From Actinoplanes sp. KI2 (GTDB lineage Bacteria > Actinomycetota > Actinomycetes > Mycobacteriales > Micromonosporaceae): a stretch of DNA of 64,000 bases. Shown here one piece after another: positions 9,821 through 20,244 of this stretch. The stretch's first letter is position 1; each line of letters starts with the position of its first letter. The position numbers were made by a program, and so were the translations under genes. Where the stretch lies: assembly GCF_025630775.1 (NCBI RefSeq), contig NZ_JAOSZE010000022.1:103703-167702 (forward strand). Direction: 5' to 3'. A model generated the notes under the pieces. That model did not search any database and had not been told where the DNA came from. It saw only the letters and a list, made by a program, of their open reading frames with translations.

Positions 9821-11078
9821 CAGCCCTTAGCCATCGAGGTACCGAGCCGTGCGGAGCGAGCGGCGCGGAGGTGGAAGATCGCCTTCACCAGGGCGGGGGC
9901 GGCGATGAAGATGACGATCAGTGCCTGGAGCACGGTGACCAGTTGGAGCGAGATGCCCAGGTCGACCTGCATCAGGTTGCCGCCGGCCCGCAGCGCGCCG
10001 TACAGGATCGCGGCGAGCAGCGTGCCCCACGGTTTGTTGCGGCCGAGCAGCGCGACCAGCAGGCCGTCGAAGCCGATGGTGCCGGCCACCTGGTCGGTGA
10101 GCTTGTCGGCGGTGCCCAGCACCTGAACCGCGCCACCGAGGCCGGCCAGGCCGCCGGCGACGACCATGAGCAGGGTGTACGTCTTGGCCACGCTCATGCC
10201 CGCGGTCTTGGCGGCCGGCGGGTTGACGCCCACCGCGCGCAGTTCGAAGCCGAACGACGACCGGTTGATCAGCCAGGCGACCCCGGCCGTGACCAGCACC
10301 GCGAGCACGATGCCCAGGTGCACCCGCAGCGGCGCGGGCAGTGCCGGCAGCACGGCCGAGTCGTGGATCGCCTTGCTGATCGCGTCGCTGCGTTTCGGGT
10401 CGTGGACGCCCTTCTGCTCGATCAGCCAGCTCAGCAGCAGCGCGGCGGTGTAGTTGAGCATGATCGTCGTGATCACCTCGTGCGCGCCGGTCCGCGCCTT
10501 GAGCAGGCCGGGCAGGAAACCCCAGAGCGCGCCGCCGAGCGCGCCGAACAGCAGCGCCACGATCAGGTGGATGCCCGGCGGCAGGCTGAACGCGAAGCCC
10601 GCCACCGCGCCGAGGATGCAGCCGATCACCGCCTGGCCCTGGCCGCCGATGTTGAACAGGCCGCCGCGGAAGGCGATCGCCACCGAGAGGCCGGTGAAGA
10701 CCAGCGGGGTTGCGTAGGTCAGGGTCTCGGAGATCGGCCCGAGTGCGGCCTGCCAGGTCCCGGTGCCGTTGAGCCACGCCTCGACCGCGGCCGGGTCGAA
10801 GATCGAGCCCTTGAACAGGTCGGCGTACGCCTGACTGACCAGGTCCCAGCTGGCGTTGAGCGCGTCGCCGGGCCGGGCGGTGAAGTAGGAGAACTTCGCC
10901 AGCACCTCGGAGTCCGAGATGACGATCAGCACGGCGCCGATGACCAGGGCCAGGAAGATCGACAGGAATGTGACCGTGAAGGTGTTCGCCGACCAGAGGT
11001 TCTTGAGGAAGAGACTCAGGAACGAGTCCTTCTTCTCGGGCGGCGCCGGCTTGGCGGGCGTCTCCGCGACGTCGGTGC

Positions 11079-11082
<4 letters not shown>
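9817..11082 (-). CDS. ABC transporter permease, nucleoside (BMP-type) importer, first subunit
   Basis: Membrane subunit of the same importer (YufP/NupP type), 421 residues. After a soluble N-terminus and one membrane segment there is an extracytoplasmic stretch, then the core with TYATPLVFTGLSVAIAFRGG and GLFNIGGQGQAVIG typical of this family. GTG at 11082 overlaps the ATPase stop. It should form a heterodimer with the 8543-9820 product and couple to the double ATPase upstream. Confidence 0.92.
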
Positions 11083-12638
<1,556 letters not shown>

Positions 12639-12679
12639 CGGAATCTCCTGCCCTCTTACTCCTGGTGGTGCAACGGGAA

Positions 12680-12720
12680 CCGCCGCGCGGCTGCGAGGGA
12701 TTCTCGCAGCCGAGCGGCGG
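12680..12720 (-). terminator. Stem-loop between lipoprotein gene and transporter genes
   Basis: An 18-bp inverted repeat with one mismatch (arms 12680-12697 and 12703-12720) and a 5-nt loop, without a following T-run. Position after the binding-protein gene is typical of partial terminators or mRNA-protecting hairpins that let a binding protein be made in excess over its membrane subunits. Confidence 0.7.
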
Positions 12721-12743
12721 CCTGGATGTTACCTACTGCCGAC

Positions 12744-13838
12744 TCACTTGGGGGCGTTCGGCGACTCGACCTTGACCTTGCCCGAGATGATGTCCGCCTT
12801 CAGCTTCTCGACCTCGGACTTGAGCCCGGCGTCGACCTTGCTGTCGAACTGGTTGTACGGCGCCAGCTGGACGCCGTTGTTCTCCAGCGTGCCCAGGTAG
12901 CCCGGGGTCGCGGCGAGCGGCTGGCCGCTGGCGCCGGTGACGACCGCCTTCTGCACGGCGTCGGTGATGTTCTTGACGACGGTGCTCAGGAAGACGTTGC
13001 AGTACTGCGCGGCGCTCTTGCAGCCGTCCTGGTCGACCCAGATGATCGAGACCTTGCCGCCGGAGCCCTGGGCCACCTCGGCCGCGCCGAGGCCGGTGCC
13101 GCCGGCGACCGGCAGAATGACGTCAGCGCCCTGGCCGACCTGCGTGTTGGCCAGCGCCTTGCCCTTGGCCGGGTTGGCGAAGTCGTCGGTGAAGCTGCCG
13201 GTCTGCTTGGCCTTGTCCCAGCCGAGGACCTTGACGCTCTTGCCCTTGGCCTGGTTGTAGTACGCCACGCCGTCGACGAACCCGTCCATGAAGACGGTGA
13301 CCGGCGGGATCTTCTTGCCGCCGAAGGTCGCGACGGTGCCCGACTTCGAGTAGCCCGCGGCCAGGTAGCCGGCGAGGAACGCGGCCTGGTCGGTGGCGAA
13401 CTGCATCGGGTAGACGTTCGGACCGGTGCTGCCCGAGTCGACGATCGCGAACTGCGAGCTCGTGTTCTCGTCCGACACCTTCTTGGTGGCGTCGCCCATG
13501 AGGCCGCCGACCGAGAGGATGAAGTTGCACTTCTTGGTGACGAAGCCGCGCAGGTTGGGCTCGTAGTCGGCCTCGGCGGTCGACGCCACGTAGCTCGGGT
13601 CGACGTTGGCGGCCTGGGTCTTGGCGGCCTGCATACCGGCCCACGCGGAAGCGTTGAACGACTTGTCGTCGATGCCGCCGGTGTCGGTCACCATGCAGGC
13701 CTTATATGCGGCGGCGGCGGCCGTGCTGGCGCCACCGCTGGGGGTCTCGTCCGGGGCCTTGCCACAAGCGGCGGCAGTGAGCGTCAGCCCACCCACCGCG
13801 AGAACCGCAAGGATCCGCTTCCCACGTACTGGGCGCAA
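12744..13838 (-). CDS. BMP-family nucleoside-binding lipoprotein
   Basis: Extracellular substrate-binding component of the importer. The N-terminus is a lipoprotein signal (RILAVLAVGGLTLTAAAC) with the acylated Cys near residue 26. The mature part has the BMP-family features MVTDTGGIDDKSFN, FILSVGGLMGDA, QFATDQAAFLAGYLAAG and IWVDQDGCKSA. TTG at 13838 is chosen because AAGGAGGG lies 4-5 nt upstream; the in-frame ATG seven codons earlier (13859) overlaps that box and lacks its own. It is the first gene of the minus-strand operon running to DUF4272 at 5834. Ligand preference (purine or pyrimidine nucleoside) cannot be decided. Confidence 0.92.
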   Translation of the reverse strand: MRPVRGKRILAVLAVGGLTLTAAACGKAPDETPSGGASTAAAAAYKACMVTDTGGIDDKSFNASAWAGMQAAKTQAANVDPSYVASTAEADYEPNLRGFVTKKCNFILSVGGLMGDATKKVSDENTSSQFAIVDSGSTGPNVYPMQFATDQAAFLAGYLAAGYSKSGTVATFGGKKIPPVTVFMDGFVDGVAYYNQAKGKSVKVLGWDKAKQTGSFTDDFANPAKGKALANTQVGQGADVILPVAGGTGLGAAEVAQGSGGKVSIIWVDQDGCKSAAQYCNVFLSTVVKNITDAVQKAVVTGASGQPLAATPGYLGTLENNGVQLAPYNQFDSKVDAGLKSEVEKLKADIISGKVKVESPNAPK

Positions 13839-13999
13839 GACGCCCTCCTTCCCACGCACACCGACACGCGTCGGTGAGTCTTCAAGTTGGGGAGCGTAGC
13901 CGCAGGCCAGAATGGTGGCGGAGGTTTGCCCCGGACTGTTGGCGCACCGTTATATGGCCGCAACCGTAGATCACTTTGAACGGCAGTTTAGGTCGATCT

Positions 14000-14018
14000 G
14001 ACCAGCAATTTGCCGGTC
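14000..14018. promoter_or_regulatory. Imperfect palindrome upstream of the nucleoside operon
   Basis: GACCAGCAA-T-TTGCCGGTC reads as 9-bp arms with one mismatch around a single central base, in the 197-bp gap between the lipoprotein start (13838) and the next gene. It could be an operator for the nucleoside operon, about 160 bp upstream of the start; a TATAAC-like box lies nearer the gene at about 13950. Binding is inference. Confidence 0.35.
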
Positions 14019-14035
14019 AATTGCGTAACATGCCG

Positions 14036-14308
14036 TTAATCTTGCGGCCCGGAAACGCCCGTGACCACGGATTCTTCGGCCGTCCGGCGAGTCGCCAGCC
14101 AGGCGCGGACGCCCAGCACGCCGACCGTCGTGCCGATCGCCAGCGACGCCGCGATCAGCACCGCGTGCACGATCAGGAACGAGGTCGGCCGCCCGTCGGC
14201 GAACGAGCGGTCGTCCTTGTAGATCGCCAGCCCGAACCGGGGCCAGATCACCCAGGTCCAGACCCCGACCGCCGTCAGGAAGACCGCCCACCGCCGCGAA
14301 AGCACCAT
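14036..14308 (-). CDS. SCO4848-like small membrane protein
   Basis: A 90-residue protein with two membrane segments: one at about residues 8-27 (FLTAVGVWTWVIWPRFGLAI) and one at about 45-70 (SFLIVHAVLIAASLAIGTTV). The N-terminal LSRRWAVFLTAVGVWTWVIW resembles the conserved actinobacterial SCO4848 family, whose function is unknown to me. It is 12 bp downstream of the integral membrane protein at 14321-15334 and may be co-transcribed with it. Confidence 0.75.
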   Translation of the reverse strand: MVLSRRWAVFLTAVGVWTWVIWPRFGLAIYKDDRSFADGRPTSFLIVHAVLIAASLAIGTTVGVLGVRAWLATRRTAEESVVTGVSGPQD

Positions 14309-14320
14309 CCGTCCACTATC

Positions 14321-15334
14321 TCAATGCGCGCCGGCCAGCTCCGGGGCGGCCTCGACCGGCACCACCTCGGTCCGGCCCGCGATCCGGTCGCGGCCGATCA
14401 ACACCAGGATCAAACCCCCGATGGCGTACGCGCTGAGCACGGTCACCGCGAGGCGCCCACCGTGCCCGTCGAAGTAGGCCGCCGACCGCAACAGCGTCCC
14501 GCCGGCCCCGATCGGCAGCCACTGCCCGACCGCGCCCCACGGCTGGGGCAGCAGTTCGGGAGCCGCGGCGATGCCGGAGAGCGCGTTGCCGACCAGGAAC
14601 ATCACCACCGCCCCGAGCGCCAGACCGGCCCGGCCGGCCAGCGCGGCGAGCCCGGTCATCGCCGCCGAGACGGCCAGCGCGAACAGCCCGAGCGAACCGG
14701 CCACGGCGAGGTAGTGGTCGGGCAGGATGCCCAGCCACTCGACCTGCACGGCGGCCCCGGCCAGGCCGGCCAGCGCGCCGAAGGTGACCAGCGCGGCGAG
14801 CCGGGCGCCCCGGCGCGGCACCAGGAAGTAGACCAGCACGCCGGCGAGCAGGCTGGTGATGGCCAGCGGCAGGAAGCCGGCCCCGAACCCGGCGCCGAGC
14901 GGGTCGTCCGGATCGACCGGAACGACGTCGCGCACAGGCACTGTGCCGCCGCCCGAGCCTGGACTACCGGTCGGCGGGGCCGTCGCGCCGAGGCCGGCCG
15001 CGGCCTGGGTGAGCAGCCGCGCCACGGTCGGGCTGGCGGCGGAGGCGACGTGCACCTCGGGCCCGGAGGCGGTGACCACGATCGCCCCGTACACCGCCCG
15101 GTCTTTGATCTTGAGGTCGGCGGCCGCCGGATCGGCCACCTGGGTGATCTCGAAGGCCCCCGGGTGCTGGGCCTCGAGCTGAGCGGCCAGCTGCGGCGGA
15201 CCGGCCACCGCGAGCGGCAGGTCGCGCGGCGCCAGATTGGCGGCGGGCGCGGCGAACAGCGGAATGAGCAGGGCCTGCCCGGCGACCACCGCGATCGCGA
15301 TGAGCACGCCCAGGGTCAGCGGCTTGGGACGCAT
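14321..15334 (-). CDS. Integral membrane protein (ABC-2/YhgE-like), divergent from its probable TetR repressor
   Basis: A 337-residue membrane protein: one N-terminal segment (LTLGVLIAIAVVAGQALLIP), an extracytoplasmic domain of about 130 residues, then about five C-terminal segments. The layout resembles the ABC-2 or YhgE/Pip-like membrane proteins often repressed by TetR regulators and linked to export or tolerance, but no cognate ATPase is present. It begins 100 bp from the divergent TetR gene and the shared spacer contains two copies of an operator-like sequence. Substrate is unknown. Confidence 0.75.
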   Translation of the reverse strand: MRPKPLTLGVLIAIAVVAGQALLIPLFAAPAANLAPRDLPLAVAGPPQLAAQLEAQHPGAFEITQVADPAAADLKIKDRAVYGAIVVTASGPEVHVASAASPTVARLLTQAAAGLGATAPPTGSPGSGGGTVPVRDVVPVDPDDPLGAGFGAGFLPLAITSLLAGVLVYFLVPRRGARLAALVTFGALAGLAGAAVQVEWLGILPDHYLAVAGSLGLFALAVSAAMTGLAALAGRAGLALGAVVMFLVGNALSGIAAAPELLPQPWGAVGQWLPIGAGGTLLRSAAYFDGHGGRLAVTVLSAYAIGGLILVLIGRDRIAGRTEVVPVEAAPELAGAH

Positions 15335-15346
15335 CTCGACTCTCCT

Positions 15347-15421
15347 AAAACGAATGCTCGTTCTTTATGCGCCCAGCATGAACCCACCCACGAGATCGAG
15401 TCAAGAACGAGCGTTCGTTTT
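15347..15421. promoter_or_regulatory. Paired TetR operator and divergent promoters
   Basis: Two 19-bp sequences in opposite orientation differ at one base: 15347-15365 (AAAACGAATGCTCGTTCTT) and 15403-15421 (AAGAACGAGCGTTCGTTTT). Each is itself a near-palindrome around CGNNCG. The first overlaps the leader of the membrane-protein gene; the second abuts a TACAAT box at 15421-15426 of the TetR gene. A TTGACT on the minus strand at 15399-15404 can act as the -35 of the membrane-protein promoter. The arrangement predicts autorepression and repression of the divergent gene. Confidence 0.75.
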
Positions 15422-15433
15422 ACAATGAGGGGC

Positions 15434-16021
15434 GTGCCACGCGTCTCCGAGGAACACCTCACCGCCCGCCGCGAGCAGATCCTGGCCGCCGCCCGGGTCT
15501 GCTTCCTGAGCAAGGGCCTGCACACCACGTCCATGCAGGATCTGATCCAGGAGGCCGGCCTGTCGGTGGGCGCGGTCTACCGGTACTTCAAGTCGAAAAA
15601 CGAGATCATCGCGGCCATCGCGGAAACCGTGGTGGGCGGCGTCCAGCAGCACATCGACGAGGTCGCGGGCCGCCGACTGCCGCTGCTCGACTCGCTGTCG
15701 CTGATCCTCGGGTTCGTCGAGGCCGAGTTGGGCCCGGGCGGCATGCTGCCGATCGCGCTGCAGGTCTGGGCAGAGGCCACGCTCGACCCGGCGATCGGCG
15801 CGATCGTCAAGGAGCGGTACGAGTCGCTGCGCGCGAGCATGCGGGTGCTGGTCGCGCACGCGGTCGAGAGCGGCGAGCTCCCGCCGGCGACGGACGTCGA
15901 CGCCACCACCGCGGTCTGCTACGGGTTCCTGCCGGGCTATGCGCTGCAACGCCTGCTCACCGGCGTCCCCGACAAGGAGACCTACCTGATCGGCGTGCGC
16001 ACGCTGCTCGACCGCCGCTAA
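15434..16021 (+). CDS. TetR-family transcriptional regulator
   Basis: DNA-binding repressor of 195 residues. The N-terminal helix-turn-helix is clear (HTTSMQDLIQEAGLSVGAVY followed by RYFKSKNEIIAAI); the C-terminal ligand domain resembles the TetR_C_6/BetI-like type. GTG at 15434 lies 8 nt after the -10 box TACAAT, so the transcript is probably leaderless; the in-frame ATG at 15425 falls inside that box. It is likely to repress itself and the divergent membrane protein through the paired operator. Its stop overlaps the end of the convergent gene by 4 bp. Confidence 0.9.
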   Translation: MPRVSEEHLTARREQILAAARVCFLSKGLHTTSMQDLIQEAGLSVGAVYRYFKSKNEIIAAIAETVVGGVQQHIDEVAGRRLPLLDSLSLILGFVEAELGPGGMLPIALQVWAEATLDPAIGAIVKERYESLRASMRVLVAHAVESGELPPATDVDATTAVCYGFLPGYALQRLLTGVPDKETYLIGVRTLLDRR

Positions 16022-16410
16022 CCGACCAGCCTCGCGGCGATCCGGGCCCAGCCGGCCCGGACCTCGGCCTCGGTCGGGGCGCGCCCGCGACGTACCCGGC
16101 GGGTCTCGTAGTCGTCGTCGCCGGCGCCGGACGGCGCGCCCACCGGCTCGTCCGCCGCGGCCCGGGCCAGTTCGATCTCGTCGCGGATCGCCTCGGCGTC
16201 CGGCCGGGGCAGCAGCGGCTCGACCACCGCCATCAGGTCCTCGTCGGCCACCACGGCCTGGGCAAGCGCGAGGGCGTGCGCCCGCTCGTAGGGCCCGCAG
16301 ACGATCGGCTCCCAGTCCTCCTCGTCGCCCAGCGAGCCGATCGTGATGACCCAGGGGAGGTCGGCCACCGGCGAGTCGGCCGGCAGGTCGAGTGTGAGGA
16401 GTGTGCCCAC
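16018..16410 (-). CDS. Hypothetical protein (130 aa)
   Basis: Not recognised. The product is small, soluble and acidic in its first half (ITIGSLGDEEDWEPIVCGPY) with a basic Arg-rich patch near residue 105 and an amphipathic C-terminus (EAEVRAGWARIAARLVG). GTG start at 16410. It lies 7 bp after the YihY-family gene and is probably co-transcribed with it. The composition and third-base GC fit a real gene; no function is proposed. Confidence 0.65.
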   Translation of the reverse strand: MGTLLTLDLPADSPVADLPWVITIGSLGDEEDWEPIVCGPYERAHALALAQAVVADEDLMAVVEPLLPRPDAEAIRDEIELARAAADEPVGAPSGAGDDDYETRRVRRGRAPTEAEVRAGWARIAARLVG

Positions 16411-16417
16411 GGGGACA

Positions 16418-17329
16418 TCATTCCGGGCGGCTGTGCCGAATCCAGGTATTTTGTCCCACGGGGGCAGTTTTATCGTCAGCTGACAGGTCGACCACGCGGC
16501 CGTGCGGGCTGGTCGCCGCCCAGGCCGCGCCGAACAACAGCAGCTGGTTGAAGACGTAAAGGTAGACGAGCACCCCGACGGCCGAGCCGACCAGGCCGTA
16601 CGCGGGGTTGCGCTGCACCAGGGCGACGAACGACCTGCCGACGGTGTTGAGCAGCGTGATGCCGATGCCGACCTGCAGCACCGGCGGGATCAGTCGGCGC
16701 ACCGTCATCCGCAGCCGGGGCACCGCCACCAGCAGGGCGGCCGCGAACACCATGTTGACCGCGACGGTGAGGATCCACTCGACCATGGACTGGACGAACC
16801 CGTCGGCGAGCCAGTTGGTCACCTTCTCCAGCCCGTAGACGGCGAGCTGGGAGAGGGCGAGCAGCACCAGGATGCCGATCAGCACGAGCAGGTCGAGCGC
16901 CTGCCGTACGCCGATGTAGCCGGGCTGCTCGGGAATCCGCCAGATGAGCCGCTGCGAGGAGCGGATCGCCTCGACCCAGCCGATGCCGGTGAAGGTCAGG
17001 CCGATGATGCCGATGATGCCCACGGTCTTGCCGCTGGACAGGATCGCCTGCACGTCAAGAAAGGGCAGGTTCTGGGCGAGGAAGTCGTGCACGACGTCGT
17101 AGAGCTCGGTGTTGTTGGTGAGCAGGATGCCGAAGATCGAGTAGCCGATCAGCAGCAGCGCGAAGATCGCGAAGAACCCGTAGTACGCGATCGCCGCGGC
17201 CAGCCGTCCGCCCTGCACGTCCCAGTAGCGCAGCAGCGCCCGACTGAAGTGGTCGAAGTACCGGGACCGGACCCGCAACCGCATGATGCGCGCCTCGGTA
17301 GCGTCGTACGCGCGATCGATCGGGTTCAC
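16418..17329 (-). CDS. YihY/BrkB-family inner-membrane protein
   Basis: A 303-residue membrane protein with about six hydrophobic segments and the YihY/UPF0761 signature GGRLAAAIAYYGFFAIFALL near residue 40, plus NPAYGLVGSAVGVLVYLYVF near the C-terminus. Members were once called RNase BN, which is now considered wrong; the function is unsettled. GTG start at 17329. Its upstream region carries a palindromic repeat element (17346-17475) and an imperfect copy of its own start region at 17483-17500, so its promoter context has been rearranged. Confidence 0.88.
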   Translation of the reverse strand: MNPIDRAYDATEARIMRLRVRSRYFDHFSRALLRYWDVQGGRLAAAIAYYGFFAIFALLLIGYSIFGILLTNNTELYDVVHDFLAQNLPFLDVQAILSSGKTVGIIGIIGLTFTGIGWVEAIRSSQRLIWRIPEQPGYIGVRQALDLLVLIGILVLLALSQLAVYGLEKVTNWLADGFVQSMVEWILTVAVNMVFAAALLVAVPRLRMTVRRLIPPVLQVGIGITLLNTVGRSFVALVQRNPAYGLVGSAVGVLVYLYVFNQLLLFGAAWAATSPHGRVVDLSADDKTAPVGQNTWIRHSRPE

Positions 17330-17345
17330 GGCCGCACCCTACTGG

Positions 17346-17475
17346 CCGGCTCCGCTTCGCTCCGCTGGGCGATCGCCCCTTTCAGGTCGATGAGGAGGAA
17401 GTCGATTTCCGTCACCGCAAACCCCGCGGCGGCGAAAATCGGCTGCCTCCTCATCGGCGGGGCAATCGCGGGCAG
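17346..17475 (+). repeat. Palindromic intergenic element, copy A
   Basis: Inverted repeat with 23-bp arms (17389-17411 and 17433-17455; three positions not Watson-Crick) around an exactly 21-nt loop (17412-17432) containing CCGCAAACCCCGCGGCG. The left flank has GCTTCGCTCCGC and GGGCGATCGCCCC; the right flank has GGCGGGGCAATCGCGGGC. The same layout occurs at 28407-28541 and, inverted, at 41353-41487. It separates yihY from the upstream phosphoesterase gene. It may also act as a terminator. Confidence 0.85.
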
Positions 17476-17522
17476 TACCCGATTCACGGGCGCACAGTAA
17501 CCCGAATCGTCACGCGGGAAAC

Positions 17523-18047
17523 TCAGCCCAGCGGGAAGTCGCGGCGCGGGCGCCAGGGGCCCTCGCCGCCGTGCGAGAACAGCGTGAACGAGGTGACGTC
17601 GAACTTCACCGAGAAGCCGGCCAGGTCCTCGAAGACGGCGTCGAGCTGCTCGGCCGGCACGTCCTGGGCGACGGTGACGTGCGGGTGGTAGGGGAACCGG
17701 GCGTCCCGGTCGATGTCGTCGGAGCTCGTGATCGCCTCGGCCAGCAGCTCGCACTCGCTGATGCCGACCGCGAGGGTCACGAACACCACCTCGGTGACCG
17801 GCCGGAACGTGCCGGTGCCGCGCAGGTGGATGATGAACGGCTGCTGGGCGGCCGCGACCTTCTCCAGGTGGCGCTCGATCGCGGGCAGCGCGGCGGTGGC
17901 GACCTCGGTGGGACCGAGCAGCGTGACGTGGGCCGGCGTGTAGGCGGCCTGCGGGTCGCCGGCCTCGGCGCGCCGGGCGGTGAGCCGGGCGCCCCAGGGC
18001 TCCGGAATGTCGATCGCGACGCCGATCCGCGTGGTGTCCGCGGCCAC
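17523..18047 (-). CDS. 2'-5' RNA ligase family protein (2H phosphoesterase)
   Basis: A 174-residue soluble protein with the two HxTx motifs that define the 2H phosphoesterase superfamily: HVTLLGP near residue 40 and HPHVTVAQD near residue 121. Known members are 2',3'-cyclic phosphodiesterases or RNA ligases (LigT/ThpR); the substrate here is unknown. It begins 6 bp after the trpS stop and is probably co-transcribed with it. Length is normal. Confidence 0.88.
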   Translation of the reverse strand: MAADTTRIGVAIDIPEPWGARLTARRAEAGDPQAAYTPAHVTLLGPTEVATAALPAIERHLEKVAAAQQPFIIHLRGTGTFRPVTEVVFVTLAVGISECELLAEAITSSDDIDRDARFPYHPHVTVAQDVPAEQLDAVFEDLAGFSVKFDVTSFTLFSHGGEGPWRPRRDFPLG

Positions 18048-18053
18048 GTCGAG

Positions 18054-19085
18054 TCAGGCCTCGCGGGCCGGACGGAGGAAACCCACGTTCTCGTACGCCG
18101 CGGCCAGCGTCACCGCGGAGACCGCGCGAGCCTTCTCGGCGCCGACCGCGAGCACCTTGTCGAGGTAGCCCGGGTCCTCCAGGTAGGCACGGGTGCGCTC
18201 CTGAATCGGCTGCACGAAGTCGACGACGATCTCGGCGAGATCCTTCTTCAGGTCGCCGTAGCCCTGGCCCTCGTACATCTCGAGCAGCTCGTCGATGGCC
18301 CGGTTGGTCAGCGCGGCATAGATGGTGAGCAGGTTGCTCACGCCGGGCTTGTTCTCCTCGTCGTAGAGGATCTCGCGACCGGTGTCGGTGACCGCGGACC
18401 TGATCTTCTTGGCCGAGCGGGCCGGGTCTTCCAGCAGCTCGATGATGCCGTTCGGCGAGGACGCCGACTTGGACATCTTGGCCGTCGGGTCCTGCAGGTC
18501 GGTGATCTTGGCAGTGTCCCGCACGATGTGCGCCGACGGGACCGTGAACGTACGCCCGAACCTGGTGTTGAACCGCTGGGCGAGGTCGCGGGTGAGCTCG
18601 AGATGCTGCCGCTGGTCCTCGCCCACCGGGACCTGGTCGGCCTGGTAGAGCAGGATGTCGGCGGCCTGCAGGATCGGATAGGTGAACAGGCCGACGGTGG
18701 TCGAGTCGGCGGCCTTGGCCGACTTGTCCTTGAACTGGACCATGCGGCCGGCCTCGCCGAAGCCGGTGATGCAGCTGAGCACCCAGCCGAGCTGGGCGTG
18801 CTCGGGCACGTGCGACTGGACGAACAGCGTGCAGCGCTCGGGGTCGAGGCCGACGGCGAGCAGCTGGGCAGCCGAGATGCGGGTGCGGTTGCGCAGGGTG
18901 GCCGGGTCGTGCCCCATGGTGATCGCGTGCAGATCGACCACGCAGTAGAAGGCGTCGTGGGTGTCCTGCATCGCCACCCAGTTGCGGACCGCGCCCAGAT
19001 AATTGCCGAGGTGGAACGAGTCGGCGGTCGGCTGGATGCCGGAGAGCACGCGGGGTCGGCGGGCGACGTCGGACATGAGCGCCAT
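18054..19085 (-). CDS. trpS: Tryptophanyl-tRNA synthetase
   Basis: Class I aminoacyl-tRNA synthetase charging tRNA-Trp. The sequence begins with the catalytic region RPRVLSGIQPTADSFHLGNY (HIGH-equivalent FHLGN), and contains VVDLHAITMGHDP, YPILQAADILLYQADQVPVG and the KMSKS loop. 343 residues from ATG 19085; ATG at 19076 (MSDVARR) is an equally plausible start, as neither has a strong ribosome-binding site. The frame extends further upstream, but that part is not trpS-like. It is divergent from galE with about 184 bp between. Confidence 0.95.
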   Translation of the reverse strand: MALMSDVARRPRVLSGIQPTADSFHLGNYLGAVRNWVAMQDTHDAFYCVVDLHAITMGHDPATLRNRTRISAAQLLAVGLDPERCTLFVQSHVPEHAQLGWVLSCITGFGEAGRMVQFKDKSAKAADSTTVGLFTYPILQAADILLYQADQVPVGEDQRQHLELTRDLAQRFNTRFGRTFTVPSAHIVRDTAKITDLQDPTAKMSKSASSPNGIIELLEDPARSAKKIRSAVTDTGREILYDEENKPGVSNLLTIYAALTNRAIDELLEMYEGQGYGDLKKDLAEIVVDFVQPIQERTRAYLEDPGYLDKVLAVGAEKARAVSAVTLAAAYENVGFLRPAREA

Positions 19086-19269
19086 TCTGTCAGTCGGGGT
19101 TACGCGATGGCCAACGCCCCCACCGCTCGCCACGTGACGGCTGCCCAGCGCGATCACATGAAAGTCTATGTTCATTCTTGTTGACTCGTGATCGATTCCG
19201 AGCAAGACTTCTGGAAAGACAGCCTACTGCGCAATTCTTGATAAACGATCTCGAGAGGCCTGAGACCAC

Positions 19270-20244
19270 GTGAAACTGCTCGTCACCGGGGGCGCCGGCT
19301 ACGTCGGCAGCGTCACCAGCCGTCTTCTGCTGGACGCCGGGCACGAGGTCGTCGTGCTCGACAATCTCGTCACCGGCTTCCGCGAGGCCGTCGCCCCGGA
19401 TGCCACCTTCGTGGAGAAGGACATCCGCGACGCCGCCGACGTGCTCACCCCGGAGGCCGGGTTCGACGCGGTGCTGCACTTCGCCGGCCTGATCGCGGCC
19501 GGCGAGTCGATGGTCAAGCCGGAACTGTACTGGCACGAGAACGTGGTGAAGTCGCTGGCGCTGCTGGACGCGGTGCGCGCCGCCCGGGTGCCACGGCTGA
19601 TCTTCTCGTCCACGGCGGCGGTCTACGGCAACCCGGTCGAGCTGCCGATCACCGAGTCGGCCGCGAAGGCACCGACCAACACGTACGGCGCGACGAAGCT
19701 GACCTTCGACCACGCCATCACCTCGGAGGCGTACGCGCACAAGCTGGCCGCGGTGTCGCTGCGCTACTTCAACGTGGCCGGCGCGTACATCCGCGACGGC
19801 TACGAGATCGGCGAGCGGCACGACCCGGAGACTCACCTGATCCCGATCGCGTTGCAGGCGGCGGCGGGCAAGCGGGCCAAGCTCCAGCTGTTCGGCGACG
19901 ACTACCCGACCGCGGACGGCACCTGCGTACGCGACTACATCCACGTGGAAGACCTGGCTCGCGCGCACCTGCTGGCGCTGGACGCGGCCACCCCGGGCGA
20001 GCACCGCATCTACAACCTGGGCAACGGCAACGGCTTCTCGAACAAAGAGGTCGTCGAGGTGGCCCGCGAGGTGACCGGCGCCGAGCTGCCGGCCGAGATC
20101 GCGCCGCGCCGCGAGGGCGACCCGGCCACCCTCGTCGCCTCGTCCGCGAAGGCCCGCGCCGAGCTCGGCTGGGTCCCGCAGAAGCCGACGCTGCAGGCCA
20201 TGATCGGCGACGCTTGGACCTTCTACCGCGCGCACGTGGCATGA
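19270..20244 (+). CDS. galE: UDP-glucose 4-epimerase
   Basis: Interconverts UDP-glucose and UDP-galactose. The 324-residue extended short-chain dehydrogenase has the NAD-binding TGGAGYVGS at residue 7, the catalytic YGATK with its upstream SSTAAVYG, and RYFNVAGAY. GTG start, weak ribosome-binding site. galK follows with an ATGA overlap. Together with galU at 59271 this supplies galactose salvage and envelope glycan precursors. Confidence 0.95.
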   Translation: MKLLVTGGAGYVGSVTSRLLLDAGHEVVVLDNLVTGFREAVAPDATFVEKDIRDAADVLTPEAGFDAVLHFAGLIAAGESMVKPELYWHENVVKSLALLDAVRAARVPRLIFSSTAAVYGNPVELPITESAAKAPTNTYGATKLTFDHAITSEAYAHKLAAVSLRYFNVAGAYIRDGYEIGERHDPETHLIPIALQAAAGKRAKLQLFGDDYPTADGTCVRDYIHVEDLARAHLLALDAATPGEHRIYNLGNGNGFSNKEVVEVAREVTGAELPAEIAPRREGDPATLVASSAKARAELGWVPQKPTLQAMIGDAWTFYRAHVA

